Shown here in pieces: positions 8,983 through 17,955 of a DNA stretch of 64,000 nucleotides (within the stretch, counting starts at the first letter, position 1; each line of letters starts with the position of its first letter). Position numbers and translations under genes: made by a program. The notes under the pieces are model-generated. The model ran no database searches, was not told the DNA's origin, and saw only the letters and a list, made by a program, of their open reading frames with translations. This stretch comes from Flavobacterium micromati (GTDB lineage Bacteria > Bacteroidota > Bacteroidia > Flavobacteriales > Flavobacteriaceae), in NCBI RefSeq assembly GCF_900129585.1, contig NZ_FQWF01000002.1:1-64000 (forward strand). The letters run 5' to 3'.

Positions 8983-9046
8983 CAAAGTTTAAAATCGTTT
9001 TTCCCTTTACAAAGTTAATTATCATTTAAAATTCGCGAAATCATTT

Positions 9047-9161
9047 GGGCGTGCCACCACAATAAAAAGGGGCTTCCTATTTTTGTAAATACAAAGCCCC
9101 TTTCTATAGTGCTGTCAGGTGATACACACTACTTCGGTAGTTTGCTTCTCCCCTTCACGCG
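9047..9161 (-). repeat. structured intergenic repeat, variant copy on the minus strand
   Basis: Read on the minus strand this begins CGCGTGAAGGGG and ends GGCACGCCC, the same outer frame (GCGTG...CACGCCC) as the elements at 2538 and 2711. The inside holds two hairpins: ACTACCGAAGTAGT and a long one built from GGGGCTTTGTATTTAC and its partner AATAGGAAGCCCC. It fills the gap between pepD and the toxin-antitoxin remnant. The rest of 8941-9248 holds only the pepD promoter. Confidence 0.55.
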
Positions 9162-9248
9162 AGAACTGGAAATAGAAAATATTATAAGAAAAGAGAACAG
9201 ATCTACGAATAATATTTAGAAATAAAATTTGTATTTAGCTTTGATTAT

Positions 9249-9365
9249 TTATTGAATTCCTTCGATTCTATCTTGGAACACATTTACTAATTTATGTCCC
9301 TCATTCATTTCGACAACATCGTCCCAGAGTTTAGAAATTGCATTGTAATATTGATTCATTTTCAT
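9249..9365 (-). pseudogene. displaced C-terminal part of the DUF5615 PIN-like toxin
   Basis: A 38-codon reading frame, too short to stand alone, whose translation ends KLVNVFQDRIEGIQ. This resembles the C-terminal tail of DUF5615 proteins, which continue after the GNMK segment where the upstream gene (9446-9679) stops early. The sequence ATGAAA is present both at the end of the upstream piece (9449-9454) and at the start of this piece (9360-9365). Removing the 89 bp between the two copies would join the pieces into one frame of about 114 residues, the normal family length. Confidence 0.5.
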
Positions 9366-9445
9366 TTGTAGATACTATTTGTTTTTTATTGGAATATGGA
9401 ATTCGCATATCTTTATCGGTATTTGCAACCAAATCTAGGTAATGC

Positions 9446-9679
9446 TCATTTCATGTTCCCAAATCGAATATGAAGCACTTTTGGAGGAGGCGAACTCATG
9501 ATTATTTTATTAGAAAAATCAGAATCTTTTGATATTATTGTGAGATTATTTTCTTTTGCATAATTCCATATTTTTTCATCTGACCATTCGTCATTGATGT
9601 CTTTTTGATGTATGAATTCATCAGTGTTCCAGATAGAAAAATAATAGGGAAGATTTACGTCAATCAGGAAACTTGGCAT
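9446..9679 (-). pseudogene. DUF5615 PIN-like toxin, truncated
   Basis: A 77-residue protein matching the N-terminal two thirds of DUF5615, a PIN-like nuclease family found as the toxin with DUF433. Acidic residues expected in the active site are seen in FLIDVNLPYY (Asp7) and SKDSDFSN (Asp51 and Asp54). It ends at IRFGNMK where full-length members go on for about 37 more residues; that tail is found downstream at 9249-9365 in another frame. Its start overlaps the antitoxin stop (TAATG), showing translational coupling. Whether the shortened protein is active is unknown. Confidence 0.65.
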
Positions 9680-9912
9680 TACGCGAAAGTTTTGATTGTA
9701 AAATTTCTTTTCATTAAGTCACACGCAAATTTTAGGCAAGCATAAATATCTTCTTTTTCTAATGACGGATATTGATGTAATATTTCCTCCTGCGATTCGC
9801 CAACACTCAAAAATTCTAAAATAGTCTGCACAGTGATCAGTTTGTTACGGATAATAGGTTTTCCGTTGCAAATTTCAGAATCAACAGTAATTCTGTCTGT
9901 GATAAATTCCAT
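9679..9912 (-). CDS. DUF433 antitoxin
   Basis: A 77-residue DUF433 protein, the usual partner of DUF5615 PIN-like toxins. It shows the family pattern DRITVDSEICNGKPIIRN, then TVQTILEFLSVGESQEEILHQYPSLEKEDIYACL, which is a small winged-helix DNA-binding-like fold. It would bind and neutralise the toxin and probably repress the operon; this is family knowledge, not seen directly. It is first in the operon, and its stop overlaps the toxin start. The promoter lies between it and the divergent DUF3810 gene (9913-9995). Confidence 0.8.
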   Translation of the reverse strand: MEFITDRITVDSEICNGKPIIRNKLITVQTILEFLSVGESQEEILHQYPSLEKEDIYACLKFACDLMKRNFTIKTFA

Positions 9913-9995
9913 AAAAATTATTTTATATTATAAATTTACATAAAAAGAAATGCTAGTTGTCTATTTATACTAATTTTATAACCAAATTAGAAATA

Positions 9996-11057
9996 ATGCA
10001 GCGCAAATACATTCTCCCTTTATTCTTAGTTTTTCAAATAATTGCTTTACAAATTCTCCCTTACTTTCCTTTGCAGGTAGAACTTTATTACAGCAACGGC
10101 CTTTACCCTATTATTTCTAATTTTTCCAGAATTGTATTAGGAAAAATTCCTTTTTCAGTTGGTGACATGTTTTATTTTGTTTTGATTATTCTTGGCATTA
10201 AATGGCTTTTTACAAAAAGAAAAACGTGGAAATTAGATTGGAAAGATAATGTTTTGGCAGTTTTAAGTTTCATTTCAGTTTTCTATTTTTGTTTTCATCT
10301 ACTTTGGGGTTTTAATTATTACCGCCAACCGTTATTTGAAAAAATGAATATCGAACGCGATTATTCTGATGCTGATCTTTTGACTTTTACCAAAAAAATA
10401 ATTGCAAAAACTAATGCTCTTCAAAATTTAATAACAAAAAATGACAGTCTGAAAGTAATTGTTCCTTACTCACAAGAACAAGTTTTCACAATGAACTTGA
10501 ATGGATATAAGACACTTTCAAACCAACATCCGTTTTTTGAATATAATAATCCAAGTATCAAGAAATCATTTTTTAGTTTACCGTTGACTTATATGGGTTT
10601 TGGGGGTTATTTGAATCCGTTTACAATTGAAGCCCAAGTAAATTATTTGGGACCTATGTACAGTTTCCCTATGACGACTAATCATGAAATGGCACATCAA
10701 ATAGGTTTTGCTAGTGAAAGTGAATGTAATTTTATAGGATTTCTAGCTTCTGTAAGTAATGAGGATCAATACATTCAGTATTCTGGTTACAGCACCGCTT
10801 TGCGTTATTGCTTAGGTAATTGGTATGCTAGAGACGAAAAAATTTACAATGAATTATTAAAAACGATCAATCCTGGAATCTTAAAAAACTACAAAGAAAG
10901 TCAAGATTTTTGGAAACAATACGACACAATTATTGATAAAGGCTTCCATGCTTTTTATGACCAATTCCTTAAAATGAACCAACAAAAAGATGGTTTAGAA
11001 AGTTACAGCAAATACGTAGATTTAATGGTGAATTATTATAAAGGAAGGGAGTTATAA
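9996..11057 (+). CDS. DUF3810 membrane protein with an HExxH metalloprotease motif
   Basis: A 353-residue inner-membrane protein of family DUF3810. Three hydrophobic segments lie in the first 110 residues, followed by a large extracytoplasmic part. NHEMAHQIGFASESE at about residues 229-243 contains HEMAH (His230, Glu231, His234), a typical zinc-metallopeptidase site, with a downstream Glu that could be the third ligand. The ATG at 9996 is preferred to the one at 9957, since it places the first membrane segment directly at the N-terminus. The substrate is not known. Confidence 0.8.
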   Translation: MQRKYILPLFLVFQIIALQILPYFPLQVELYYSNGLYPIISNFSRIVLGKIPFSVGDMFYFVLIILGIKWLFTKRKTWKLDWKDNVLAVLSFISVFYFCFHLLWGFNYYRQPLFEKMNIERDYSDADLLTFTKKIIAKTNALQNLITKNDSLKVIVPYSQEQVFTMNLNGYKTLSNQHPFFEYNNPSIKKSFFSLPLTYMGFGGYLNPFTIEAQVNYLGPMYSFPMTTNHEMAHQIGFASESECNFIGFLASVSNEDQYIQYSGYSTALRYCLGNWYARDEKIYNELLKTINPGILKNYKESQDFWKQYDTIIDKGFHAFYDQFLKMNQQKDGLESYSKYVDLMVNYYKGREL

Positions 11058-11092
11058 AATCCTCTCTCCCAGAGCCTCTTCGAAGGAGAAGG
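11058..11092. repeat. degenerate GC-rich hairpin repeat
   Basis: CTCTCCCAGAGCCTCTTCGAAGGAGAAGGGAGC is a worn version of the CCCTAACCCC/GGGG repeat family seen at 16525, 31385 and 36944. It begins directly after the DUF3810 stop codon and may act as its terminator. Confidence 0.45.
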
Positions 11093-11140
11093 GAGCCGAT
11101 ACTCGACTATAATTCTTGCATATTTTGGACTAAGGACTTT

Positions 11141-12500
11141 TGAAATGATTTTTGATTGAAGATTAACGATTTTTGATTTCTGATTTCTGATCTGAGCTAC
11201 AGTGAAGTGGCGAAGCATTTCAGATTTTGGACTAAGGACTAAAGACTAAGGACTAAAAATCTAACAACTCTTAAAATGATTTTTGATTGTAGATTAACGA
11301 TTTTTGATTTCTGATCTGAGCGATAGCGAACTGGCGAAGCATTGCAGATTTTGGACTAAGGACTATTGAAATGATTTTTGATTGAAGATTAACGATTTTT
11401 GATTTCTGATCTGAGCGATAGCGAACTGGCGAAGCATTGCAGATTTTGGACTAAAGACTAAGCACTAAAAACCTAAGGACTTTTAAAATGATTTTTGATT
11501 GAAGATTAACGATTTCTGACCCGAGTGACGGCGAACTGGCAAAGCATTTCAGATTGTAGACTAAGTACTAAGAACTTTTGAAATGATTTTTGATTGAAGA
11601 TTAACGATTTCTGATCTGAGCGATAGCGAATTGGCGCAGCATTGCAGATTTTGGACTAAGGACTATTGAAATGATTTTTGATTGAAGATTAACGATTTTT
11701 GATTTCTGACCTGAGCGACAGTGAACTGGCGCGGCATTGCAGATTTTGGACTAAAGACTAAGCACTAAAACCTAAGGACTTTTAAAATGATTTTTGATTG
11801 AAGATTAACGATTTCTGATTTCTGATCTGAGCGATAGCGAACTGGCGAAGCATTGCAGATTTTGGACTAAGGACTATTGAAATGATTTTTGATTGAAGAT
11901 TAACGATTTTTGATTTCTGATCTGAGCTACAGTGAACTGGCGCGGCATTGCAGATTTTGGACTAAAGACTAAGCACTAAAAACCTAAGGACTTTTAAAAT
12001 GATTTTTGATTGAAGATTAACGATTTCTGACCCGAGTGACGGCGAACTGGCAAAGCATTTCAGATTGTAGACTAAGTACTAATTACTTTTAAAATGATTT
12101 TTGATTGAAGATTAACGATTTTTGATTTCTGATCTGAGCGATAGCGAACTGGCAAAGCATTTCAGATTGTAGACTAAGTACTAAGAACTTTTAAAATGAT
12201 TTTTGATTGAAGATTAATGATTTCTGATTTCTGATCTTAGCGATAGTGAACTGGCGCAGCATTGCAGATTGTAGACTAAGGACTATTGAAATGATTTTTG
12301 ATTGAAGATTAACGATTTTTGATTTCTGATCTGAGCGATAGCCAACTGGCGAAGCATTGCAGATTTTGGACTAAAGACTAAGCACTAAAACCTAAGGACT
12401 TTTAAAATGATTTTTGATTGAAGATTAACGATTTCTGACCCGAGTGACGGCGAACTGGCAAAGCATTTCAGATTGTAGACTAAGTACTAAGTACTTCTCA
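11141..12500. repeat. minisatellite, about 13 units of 88-133 bp
   Basis: The motif AATGATTTTTGATTG recurs about 13 times (near 11143, 11276, 11371, 11486, 11580, 11668, 11785, 11880, 11997, 12092, 12194, 12288 and 12405). A unit reads: ATGATTTTTGATTGAAG, ATTAACGATTT, TTTCTGATCTGAGCGATAGC, GAACTGGCGAAGCATTGCAG, then ATTTTGGACTAAGGACT. Long (about 117 bp) and short (about 95 bp) units partly alternate, so there is a higher-order period near 212 bp. Units differ by point changes and by the presence of a TAAAGACTAAGCACTAAAACC insert. No coding frame runs through it. It fills the whole gap between the DUF3810 gene and the sigma factor region. Confidence 0.9.
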
Positions 12501-12546
12501 ATTTTTACCTTTTGGAAAAAGTCTTCTGAAAATTACTCGTGAAAAA

Positions 12547-12610
12547 TAGCCCCGGTAGCAGCGGCATCCCTCGCTTTTTAGCGAGGATACAGCGAATAAC
12601 GGGACAGCTC
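12547..12610 (+). repeat. structured hairpin repeat, Flavobacterial intergenic type
   Basis: TAGCCCCGGTAGCAGCGGCA, then a hairpin CTCGC-TTTTTA-GCGAG, then GATACAGCGAATAACGGGAC. The flanks pair (CCCGG/CGGG) around the hairpin. The same frame, with AGCGGCATCC at the left, a variable hairpin, and GGAT-A-AGCG at the right, is familiar from intergenic regions of Flavobacterium genomes. Its role is not known to me. It lies about 80 bp before the sigma factor gene. Confidence 0.45.
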
Positions 12611-12692
12611 GTGTCATGGATGAATAACTTGAGCTCCTAAAAAAAAAGCGCTACTTTGTAACAAAATTAACAATGCCAGTACTAACGTATGT

Positions 12693-13196
12693 ATGAGTGA
12701 TAGTTTAGAACATTCTTTTGTAAAGCAGCTGCGGGAAAATCAGAATATAATCCACAAGATTTGTCGGTTGTATACTAATGATGATGATGCTCACAAGGAC
12801 TTGTTTCAAGAAATTACTATTCAGTTGTGGAAAGCGTTTCCAAAATTTAGAGGCGATAGTAAATTTTCTACCTGGGCGTATCGAGTCGCACTGAACACGG
12901 CGATTACTCTATATCGCAAAACGAAGCGTTCGATCAATACGGTAGAATTTGAAGGGCGACAACATTTCCTTAATGATGTGGAATATGATTACGAAGAGGA
13001 AGAAAAACTGAAATTAATGTACAAAGCGGTTTACCAATTAAATGATATTGAAAAAGCGTTGATATTTATGTACTTAGAAGACAAGGATTATCACGAAATA
13101 TCAGAAACATTGGGGATTAGCGAGGTTAACGCAAGAGTAAAAATGAATAGGATAAAAGGGAAATTAAAGAAAATATTAAATCCATTAGGAATATGA
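12693..13196 (+). CDS. ECF-type RNA polymerase sigma factor
   Basis: A 167-residue sigma-70 family protein of the extracytoplasmic-function class, with only regions 2 and 4. Region 2 includes AHKDLFQEITIQLWKAFPKF and STWAYRVALNTAIT (about residues 32-77). Region 4 includes IEKALIFMYLEDKDYHEISE and LGISEVNARVKMNRIKGKLK (about 117-160), a helix-turn-helix for the -35 element. It overlaps the next gene by 4 bp (ATGA), so the two are translationally coupled; the partner may control it. Confidence 0.9.
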   Translation: MSDSLEHSFVKQLRENQNIIHKICRLYTNDDDAHKDLFQEITIQLWKAFPKFRGDSKFSTWAYRVALNTAITLYRKTKRSINTVEFEGRQHFLNDVEYDYEEEEKLKLMYKAVYQLNDIEKALIFMYLEDKDYHEISETLGISEVNARVKMNRIKGKLKKILNPLGI

Positions 13197-13825
13197 AAGA
13201 GCTGGATTTACTTAAAAAAGATTGGCAAAAGAGTGATAATTCTTTTGCGCAAGTATCAGAAAATGATATTTACAAAATGATTCATAGAAAATCATCTTCA
13301 ATTGTGAAGTGGATTTTGATTTTTAGCATCTTAGAAGTTTTACTTTGGACTTTTCTAAGTCTTTTTTCTAATATTGATAACTATTTAAAAGAAATAAATC
13401 ATATTGAATTAATTCTCTACTTTGATATTTTTAATTATGTAAACTATGCCATTATAATAGTTTTTATTTATCTATTTTATAAAAACTACGTTGTAATTTC
13501 AGCTACAACTTCTACTAAAAAGTTGATGCAGGATATTTTAAAAACTCGAAGAACAGTTCAGTATTATGTCTGGTATAATTTAGGAATGGTCCTTTTGTCC
13601 TGCATAATTGCATTTACAATTGCGTTTGTGTACAATCCTGAAATGGAGCTTGTGAAAGATAAAATTGCGGCAAACAATATTGCAATGTTAATTACGATAG
13701 GCTTCTTATTACTAACTAGTATTCTGTTTATTGGTTTGTTCTGGCTTTTTTACAAAGTAGTATATGGCACTTTACTCCGCCGATTATATGCTAATTACAA
13801 AGAATTGAAGAAAATAGATTTATGA
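13193..13825 (+). CDS. membrane protein coupled to the ECF sigma factor
   Basis: A 210-residue protein with four predicted membrane segments (about residues 38-58, 75-98, 125-146 and 162-188) and a cytoplasmic N-terminal stretch (MKELDLLKKDWQKSDNSFAQ). The KKDWQ motif near the N-terminus is common in Bacteroidota proteins found directly behind ECF sigma factors. By position it may be the anti-sigma factor, but it lacks a recognisable zinc or FecR anti-sigma domain. The 177 bp between it and thrS hold only the thrS promoter. Confidence 0.65.
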   Translation: MKELDLLKKDWQKSDNSFAQVSENDIYKMIHRKSSSIVKWILIFSILEVLLWTFLSLFSNIDNYLKEINHIELILYFDIFNYVNYAIIIVFIYLFYKNYVVISATTSTKKLMQDILKTRRTVQYYVWYNLGMVLLSCIIAFTIAFVYNPEMELVKDKIAANNIAMLITIGFLLLTSILFIGLFWLFYKVVYGTLLRRLYANYKELKKIDL

Positions 13826-13952
13826 AACAATACCGCACTACACCATTTACCTACTTAAATCGTTATTGTTGAAACTTTTTCTACGATTATGCAGTAGTGA
13901 GAAATTTTTATTGATGCACCGAAACTTTAGACAAACAAACCTTACCTTAAAA

Positions 13953-13983
13953 TTGCTTGTGTTTTTCTAATAATCTATCTTTG
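13953..13983 (+). promoter_or_regulatory. promoter of the thrS-infC-rpmI-rplT operon
   Basis: TTG at 13953-13955 and TATCTTTG at 13976-13983, 20 bp apart, fit the Flavobacterial -33/-7 pattern. The -7 box is 19 bp before the thrS start, so the leader is very short. Confidence 0.65.
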
Positions 13984-14002
13984 CACTCATAAAATTTAAA
14001 AA

Positions 14003-15949
14003 ATGATTAAGATTACTTTACCCGACGGGTCAGTTAAAGAGTTTGATGCAAATGTAACTCCTATGGATGTTGCCAAAAGCATTAGTGAAGGATTTGCTAG
14101 AAATGTGATTTCGGCTACTTTTGATGGTACAACTGTTGAGACCACAACTCCATTGACGACGGACGGAAATCTTATATTATTTACATGGAATGACGATGGT
14201 GGTAAAAAAGCTTTTTGGCATTCTACTTCGCATGTAATGGCGCAGGTTCTTGAGGATATGTATCCTGGAATAAAATTAACGCTTGGTCCTGCAATTGCAA
14301 ACGGATTTTATTATGATGTAGATTTTGAAGATCATAAAATTACAGATGCCGATTTCAAAAAAATTGAAGATCGTGTTTTAGAAATTTCTAGAGGGAAACA
14401 TGAATTTAAATTGCGACCTGTTTCAAAAGCTGATGCTTTAGAACTTTACAAAGACAACGTTTATAAAACTGAATTGATTACCAATCTTGAGGACGGAACG
14501 ATCACTTTTTGTGATCACGATACGTTTACTGATTTGTGTCGTGGCGGTCATATTCCAAACACTGGAATCATCAAAGCGATGAAAATCATGAGTGTTGCAG
14601 GTGCGTACTGGCGAGGTGATGAAAAAAATAAGCAGTTAACACGCGTTTACGGAACTTCGTTTCCAAAACAAAAAGACCTTACAGAATACTTAGCGCTTCT
14701 TGAAGAAGCCAAACGAAGAGATCATAGAAAACTTGGGAAAGAACTTGAATTATTTGCTTTTTCAACAAAAGTTGGTGCGGGATTACCTTTATGGTTGCCA
14801 AAAGGTGCAGCATTAAGAGATCGTTTAGAACAATTTTTGAAAAAAGCACAGAAAAAAGGAGGCTATGAGCAAGTTATCACGCCACATATTGGTCAAAAAG
14901 AATTATATGTAACTTCTGGTCACTACGCAAAATACGGTGCAGATAGTTTCCAACCGATTACCACTCCGCATGACGGAGAAGAATTTTTGTTAAAACCAAT
15001 GAATTGTCCGCATCACTGCGAAATTTATAATGTACGTCCGTGGTCTTACAAAGATTTACCAAAGCGTTATGCTGAATTTGGTACTGTTTATAGATACGAA
15101 CAAAGTGGTGAACTACACGGATTGACTAGAGTGCGCGGTTTTACGCAGGATGATGCGCATATTTTTTGTACTCCAGATCAATTGGATGAGGAATTCAAGA
15201 AAGTTATTGACTTAGTGCTTTATGTATTTGGCTCGTTAGGTTTCGAAAATTTCACTGCTCAAATTTCGTTAAGAGATAAAGAGAATAGAGAAAAGTATAT
15301 TGGAACTGACGAAAATTGGGAAAAAGCAGAGAATGCAATCATCAGTGCTGCGGCAGATAAAGGATTAAATACCGTTATTGAGTACGGCGAAGCTGCTTTT
15401 TATGGTCCGAAACTAGATTTCATGGTCAAAGATGCGTTAGGAAGACAATGGCAACTTGGAACTATTCAAGTAGATTACAACTTACCAGAACGTTTTGATT
15501 TGACTTACAAAGGATCTGATAATGAATTGCACAGACCAGTAATGATTCACAGAGCTCCTTTTGGCTCTATGGAACGCTTTATTGCTATTTTGCTAGAGCA
15601 CACGGCGGGAAATTTCCCACTGTGGTTAATGCCTGAGCAGGCTATAATATTGTCCTTAAGCGAAAAATATGAAATATATGCGAAAAAAGTTTTAGATTTG
15701 CTAGAAAATCACGAAATTCGCGCCCTCGTTGATAACAGAAACGAGACTATAGGCAAAAAAATCAGGGATGCAGAAATGCAAAAAATTCCTTTTATGCTAA
15801 TTGTAGGTGAAGAAGAAGAGAAAAATGGAACAATTTCTATAAGACGTCACGGTCAAGAAGGAAAAGGGAATATAACAATTACAATCGATCAATTTGTTGC
15901 TATTGTAAACGAAGAAATCAACAAGACATTAAAAGTATTTACCGTTTAA
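14003..15949 (+). CDS. thrS: threonine--tRNA ligase
   Basis: A 648-residue class II aminoacyl-tRNA synthetase that charges tRNA-Thr. Domains in order: TGS (about 1-62, [14 protein letters not shown]), the SAD/editing domain (about 65-225, with [11 protein letters not shown]), the catalytic core (about 245-540; motif 2 around [20 protein letters not shown], zinc ligands in NCPHHCEIY and later [11 protein letters not shown] as motif 3) and the anticodon-binding domain (about 545-640). It heads the conserved thrS-infC-rpmI-rplT cluster. Confidence 0.97.
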   Translation: MIKITLPDGSVKEFDANVTPMDVAKSISEGFARNVISATFDGTTVETTTPLTTDGNLILFTWNDDGGKKAFWHSTSHVMAQVLEDMYPGIKLTLGPAIANGFYYDVDFEDHKITDADFKKIEDRVLEISRGKHEFKLRPVSKADALELYKDNVYKTELITNLEDGTITFCDHDTFTDLCRGGHIPNTGIIKAMKIMSVAGAYWRGDEKNKQLTRVYGTSFPKQKDLTEYLALLEEAKRRDHRKLGKELELFAFSTKVGAGLPLWLPKGAALRDRLEQFLKKAQKKGGYEQVITPHIGQKELYVTSGHYAKYGADSFQPITTPHDGEEFLLKPMNCPHHCEIYNVRPWSYKDLPKRYAEFGTVYRYEQSGELHGLTRVRGFTQDDAHIFCTPDQLDEEFKKVIDLVLYVFGSLGFENFTAQISLRDKENREKYIGTDENWEKAENAIISAAADKGLNTVIEYGEAAFYGPKLDFMVKDALGRQWQLGTIQVDYNLPERFDLTYKGSDNELHRPVMIHRAPFGSMERFIAILLEHTAGNFPLWLMPEQAIILSLSEKYEIYAKKVLDLLENHEIRALVDNRNETIGKKIRDAEMQKIPFMLIVGEEEEKNGTISIRRHGQEGKGNITITIDQFVAIVNEEINKTLKVFTV

Positions 15950-15965
15950 CTTAAATTATAAAGTC

Positions 15966-16523
15966 ATAGCAATAAGAAGCAACAGAGGTTACCAACCTCG
16001 CGTAGAAAAAAAAGATGCCCATAGAATAAATGGTCTTATTCGTGGGATACAAGAGGTAAGACTTGTAGGAGAAAACATAGAGCCTGGAGTTTTTAAACTT
16101 TCAGAAGCTTTACGACTAGCGGATCAATTTGAATTGGATTTGGTGGAAATTTCACCCAATGCCGAGCCGCCTGTTTGTAAGATCATGGATTATAAGAAAT
16201 TTGTATACGAACAAAAGAAACGTGACAAAGTCTTAAAGGCAAAGTCTACGCAAGTTATTGTTAAGGAAATCCGTTTTGGACCTCAAACAGATGAGCATGA
16301 TTACGAATTTAAGAGAAAGAACGCTGAGAAATTCTTAAAAGAAGGTGCTAAATTAAAAGCATTTGTATTCTTTAAAGGACGTTCAATTATCTATAAAGAT
16401 CAAGGACAAATCTTATTATTAAGATTAGCTACTGATCTTGAGGAATTTGGAAAAGTGGAAGCGATGCCAGTACTAGAAGGAAAGAGAATGATTATGTTCA
16501 TTGCTCCTAAGAAGAAGAAATAA
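15966..16523 (+). CDS. infC: translation initiation factor IF-3, probable ATA start
   Basis: A 185-residue IF-3, which binds the 30S subunit and rejects wrong start codons and initiator pairings. The N-domain starts [20 protein letters not shown] and runs to about residue 75, joined by a lysine-rich linker ([19 protein letters not shown]) to the C-domain ([18 protein letters not shown] onward). There is no ATG, GTG or TTG in frame at the start of the homologous region; ATA at 15966-15968 fits best, giving M-AIRSNRG. A TTG at 16134 would cut off the N-domain. Rare start codons in infC are known to allow IF-3 self-regulation. Confidence 0.88.
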   Translation: MAIRSNRGYQPRVEKKDAHRINGLIRGIQEVRLVGENIEPGVFKLSEALRLADQFELDLVEISPNAEPPVCKIMDYKKFVYEQKKRDKVLKAKSTQVIVKEIRFGPQTDEHDYEFKRKNAEKFLKEGAKLKAFVFFKGRSIIYKDQGQILLLRLATDLEEFGKVEAMPVLEGKRMIMFIAPKKKK

Positions 16524-16524
16524 A

Positions 16525-16601
16525 AGCCCCCTAACCCCCAAAGGGGGAAATGGGACCAATATATACTTTCCTCCCCTCCTTCGGAGGGGTTGGGGGAGGC
16601 C
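16525..16601. repeat. GC-rich inverted repeat element (CCCCCTAACCCCC type)
   Basis: Left arm AGCCCCCTAACCCCCAAAGG at 16525 and right arm CTCCCCTCCTTCGGAGGGGT, then TGGGGGAGGC, ending at 16600, with about 20 bp between. Each arm is also a small hairpin. It starts 2 bp after the infC stop codon, in the infC-rpmI gap. Confidence 0.75.
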
Positions 16602-16639
16602 GATAAGTAAGTAAGAATAAATTAAAACACTAGGAAAAA

Positions 16640-16837
16640 ATGCCTAAAATGAAAACCAAATCTAGCGCCAAGAAACGTTTCAAAGTTACTGGTTCTGGGA
16701 AGATTAAAAGAAAGCATGCTTTTAAAAGTCACATCTTGACTAAAAAATCTAAAAAACGTAAATTAGCATTGACACACTCAGCGCTGGTTCACAAAACAGA
16801 TATGAAAAGCATCAAACAACAATTAAGAATTATATAA
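16640..16837 (+). CDS. rpmI: 50S ribosomal protein L35
   Basis: A 65-residue, very basic ribosomal protein of the large subunit. It begins [20 protein letters not shown] and has the [13 protein letters not shown] segment of the L35 family; length is the usual 64-66. It lies in the standard infC-rpmI-rplT order. GC-rich hairpin repeats sit on both sides, which is unusual inside a ribosomal operon. Confidence 0.96.
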   Translation: MPKMKTKSSAKKRFKVTGSGKIKRKHAFKSHILTKKSKKRKLALTHSALVHKTDMKSIKQQLRII

Positions 16838-16870
16838 TCCCCACCCCAACCCTCCCCAAAGGAGAGGGAG
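16838..16870. repeat. single arm of the GC-rich repeat family
   Basis: TCCCCACCCCAACCCTCCCC, then AAAGGAGAGGGAG, begins at the rpmI stop codon. It is a diverged single copy of the same hairpin arm (C-rich, AAAGG, G-rich). Confidence 0.55.
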
Positions 16871-16982
16871 AAAAAAAGGAAAAGATTCTTTAGGTTAAAA
16901 CAATTTAAAATAACCTTGGAGTATGGCCATTAAGTGCTTTTGATTCAATTCAAGCCGCCTGCTACAAAAAAACAATAAAATT

Positions 16983-17327
16983 ATGCCAAGATCGGTAAAT
17001 TCAGTTGCTAAAAGAGCAAGAAGAAAAAAAATAATGAAGCAAGCCAAAGGTTTCTTTGGTAGACGTAAAAACGTTTGGACAGTTGCTAAGAACGCGGTAG
17101 AGAAAGCAATGTGCTACGCTTACCGTGATAGAAAAGTGAATAAAAGAAATTTCCGTGCTTTGTGGATTCAACGTATCAACGCTGGAGCTAGATTAGAAGG
17201 AATGTCTTATTCTCAATTCATGGGTAAAGTGAAAAAGCATAATATCGAATTGAACCGTAAAGTTCTTGCCGATTTAGCAATGAACCACCCAGAAGCTTTC
17301 AAAGCAGTACTTAATAAAGTAAAATAA
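16983..17327 (+). CDS. rplT: 50S ribosomal protein L20
   Basis: A 114-residue ribosomal protein that binds 23S rRNA early in assembly of the large subunit. The family start [20 protein letters not shown], followed by [19 protein letters not shown], and the later [11 protein letters not shown] are clear. In some bacteria L20 represses its own operon through a leader; the 112-bp gap from 16871 contains no structure I could assign to that. Confidence 0.97.
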   Translation: MPRSVNSVAKRARRKKIMKQAKGFFGRRKNVWTVAKNAVEKAMCYAYRDRKVNKRNFRALWIQRINAGARLEGMSYSQFMGKVKKHNIELNRKVLADLAMNHPEAFKAVLNKVK

Positions 17328-17388
17328 ACGTTTTATAAACATAATTTATATTACTTACTTATTATATCTGAACTTGTTTCAGATTCTA

Positions 17389-17420
17389 AAAATCCTAGTC
17401 GAAAGACTGGGATTTTTTTT
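17389..17420 (+). terminator. terminator of the ribosomal operon
   Basis: AAATCCTAGTC-GAAA-GACTGGGATT is followed by TTTTTT. A worn copy of the same text (ACCCATTCGAAAGACTGGGA) is present near 17668-17692. Confidence 0.8.
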
Positions 17421-17790
17421 GATTAATTTTGACTACAGCACTATAAAGGCATGTCGCACTTTTGTTTATAGTATATATTAGGAATAACTGTGGCTGTGCA
17501 TTCTTTTTACCAAGCGGAATAACGGGATTGAACTGAACTTTAAATCTCTTGCAGATATAGCTATAAAAGTCTTGAAGCTGTCAAAGCTGTATTTAACGAA
17601 TTTAAACAAAGGTTTTATCAGCTCTATTTTAGATACTTACTGATTAATTTTAAACTCCACTTAGATTCTATAACCCATTCGAAAGACTGGGATATCTTGT
17701 ATGTAAAGCCCCTAAATAAAGAAAATATCTTTTAATTTTATAAAAGTCAAATCACGTTTATGTTGTAATTAAAAATTGTACCTTCAAAAA

Positions 17791-17910
17791 ATGATTCTGA
17801 AAAAGTTACGTCCCTTAGTCTATTTTTTATCATTGTTTCTTTTATTTATCCTTCATTCCTGTGAAAAAAAGATGCTTAACAATCCTAATGTAAAATCCAA
17901 TACTGCGTAG
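17791..17910 (+). pseudogene. N-terminal remnant of a TPR-type sensor kinase
   Basis: Thirty-nine codons from ATG 17791 to TAG 17908 encode a lipoprotein-like leader (LFLLFILHSCEKK). The same reading frame continues past the TAG, without shift, into the kinase at 17956-18804. Full-length Bacteroidota kinases of this type have such a leader followed by several tetratricopeptide repeats, then a membrane segment and the kinase. Here the repeats are missing and the leader is cut off by the stop. The stretch 17421-17790 has no gene. Confidence 0.55.
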
Positions 17911-17955
17911 ATCAACAGATTAATTAGCTTAATAAGAAACAATTCAGGAGATGAA

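Noticed and set aside
11141..12500. Possible CRISPR array
   Set aside because: Units are 88-133 bp and repeat throughout their length; there are no unique spacers of constant size between short repeats and no cas genes nearby.
16871..16982. L20-type autoregulatory leader
   Set aside because: No structure mimicking the 23S site could be drawn with confidence; only weak stems are possible.
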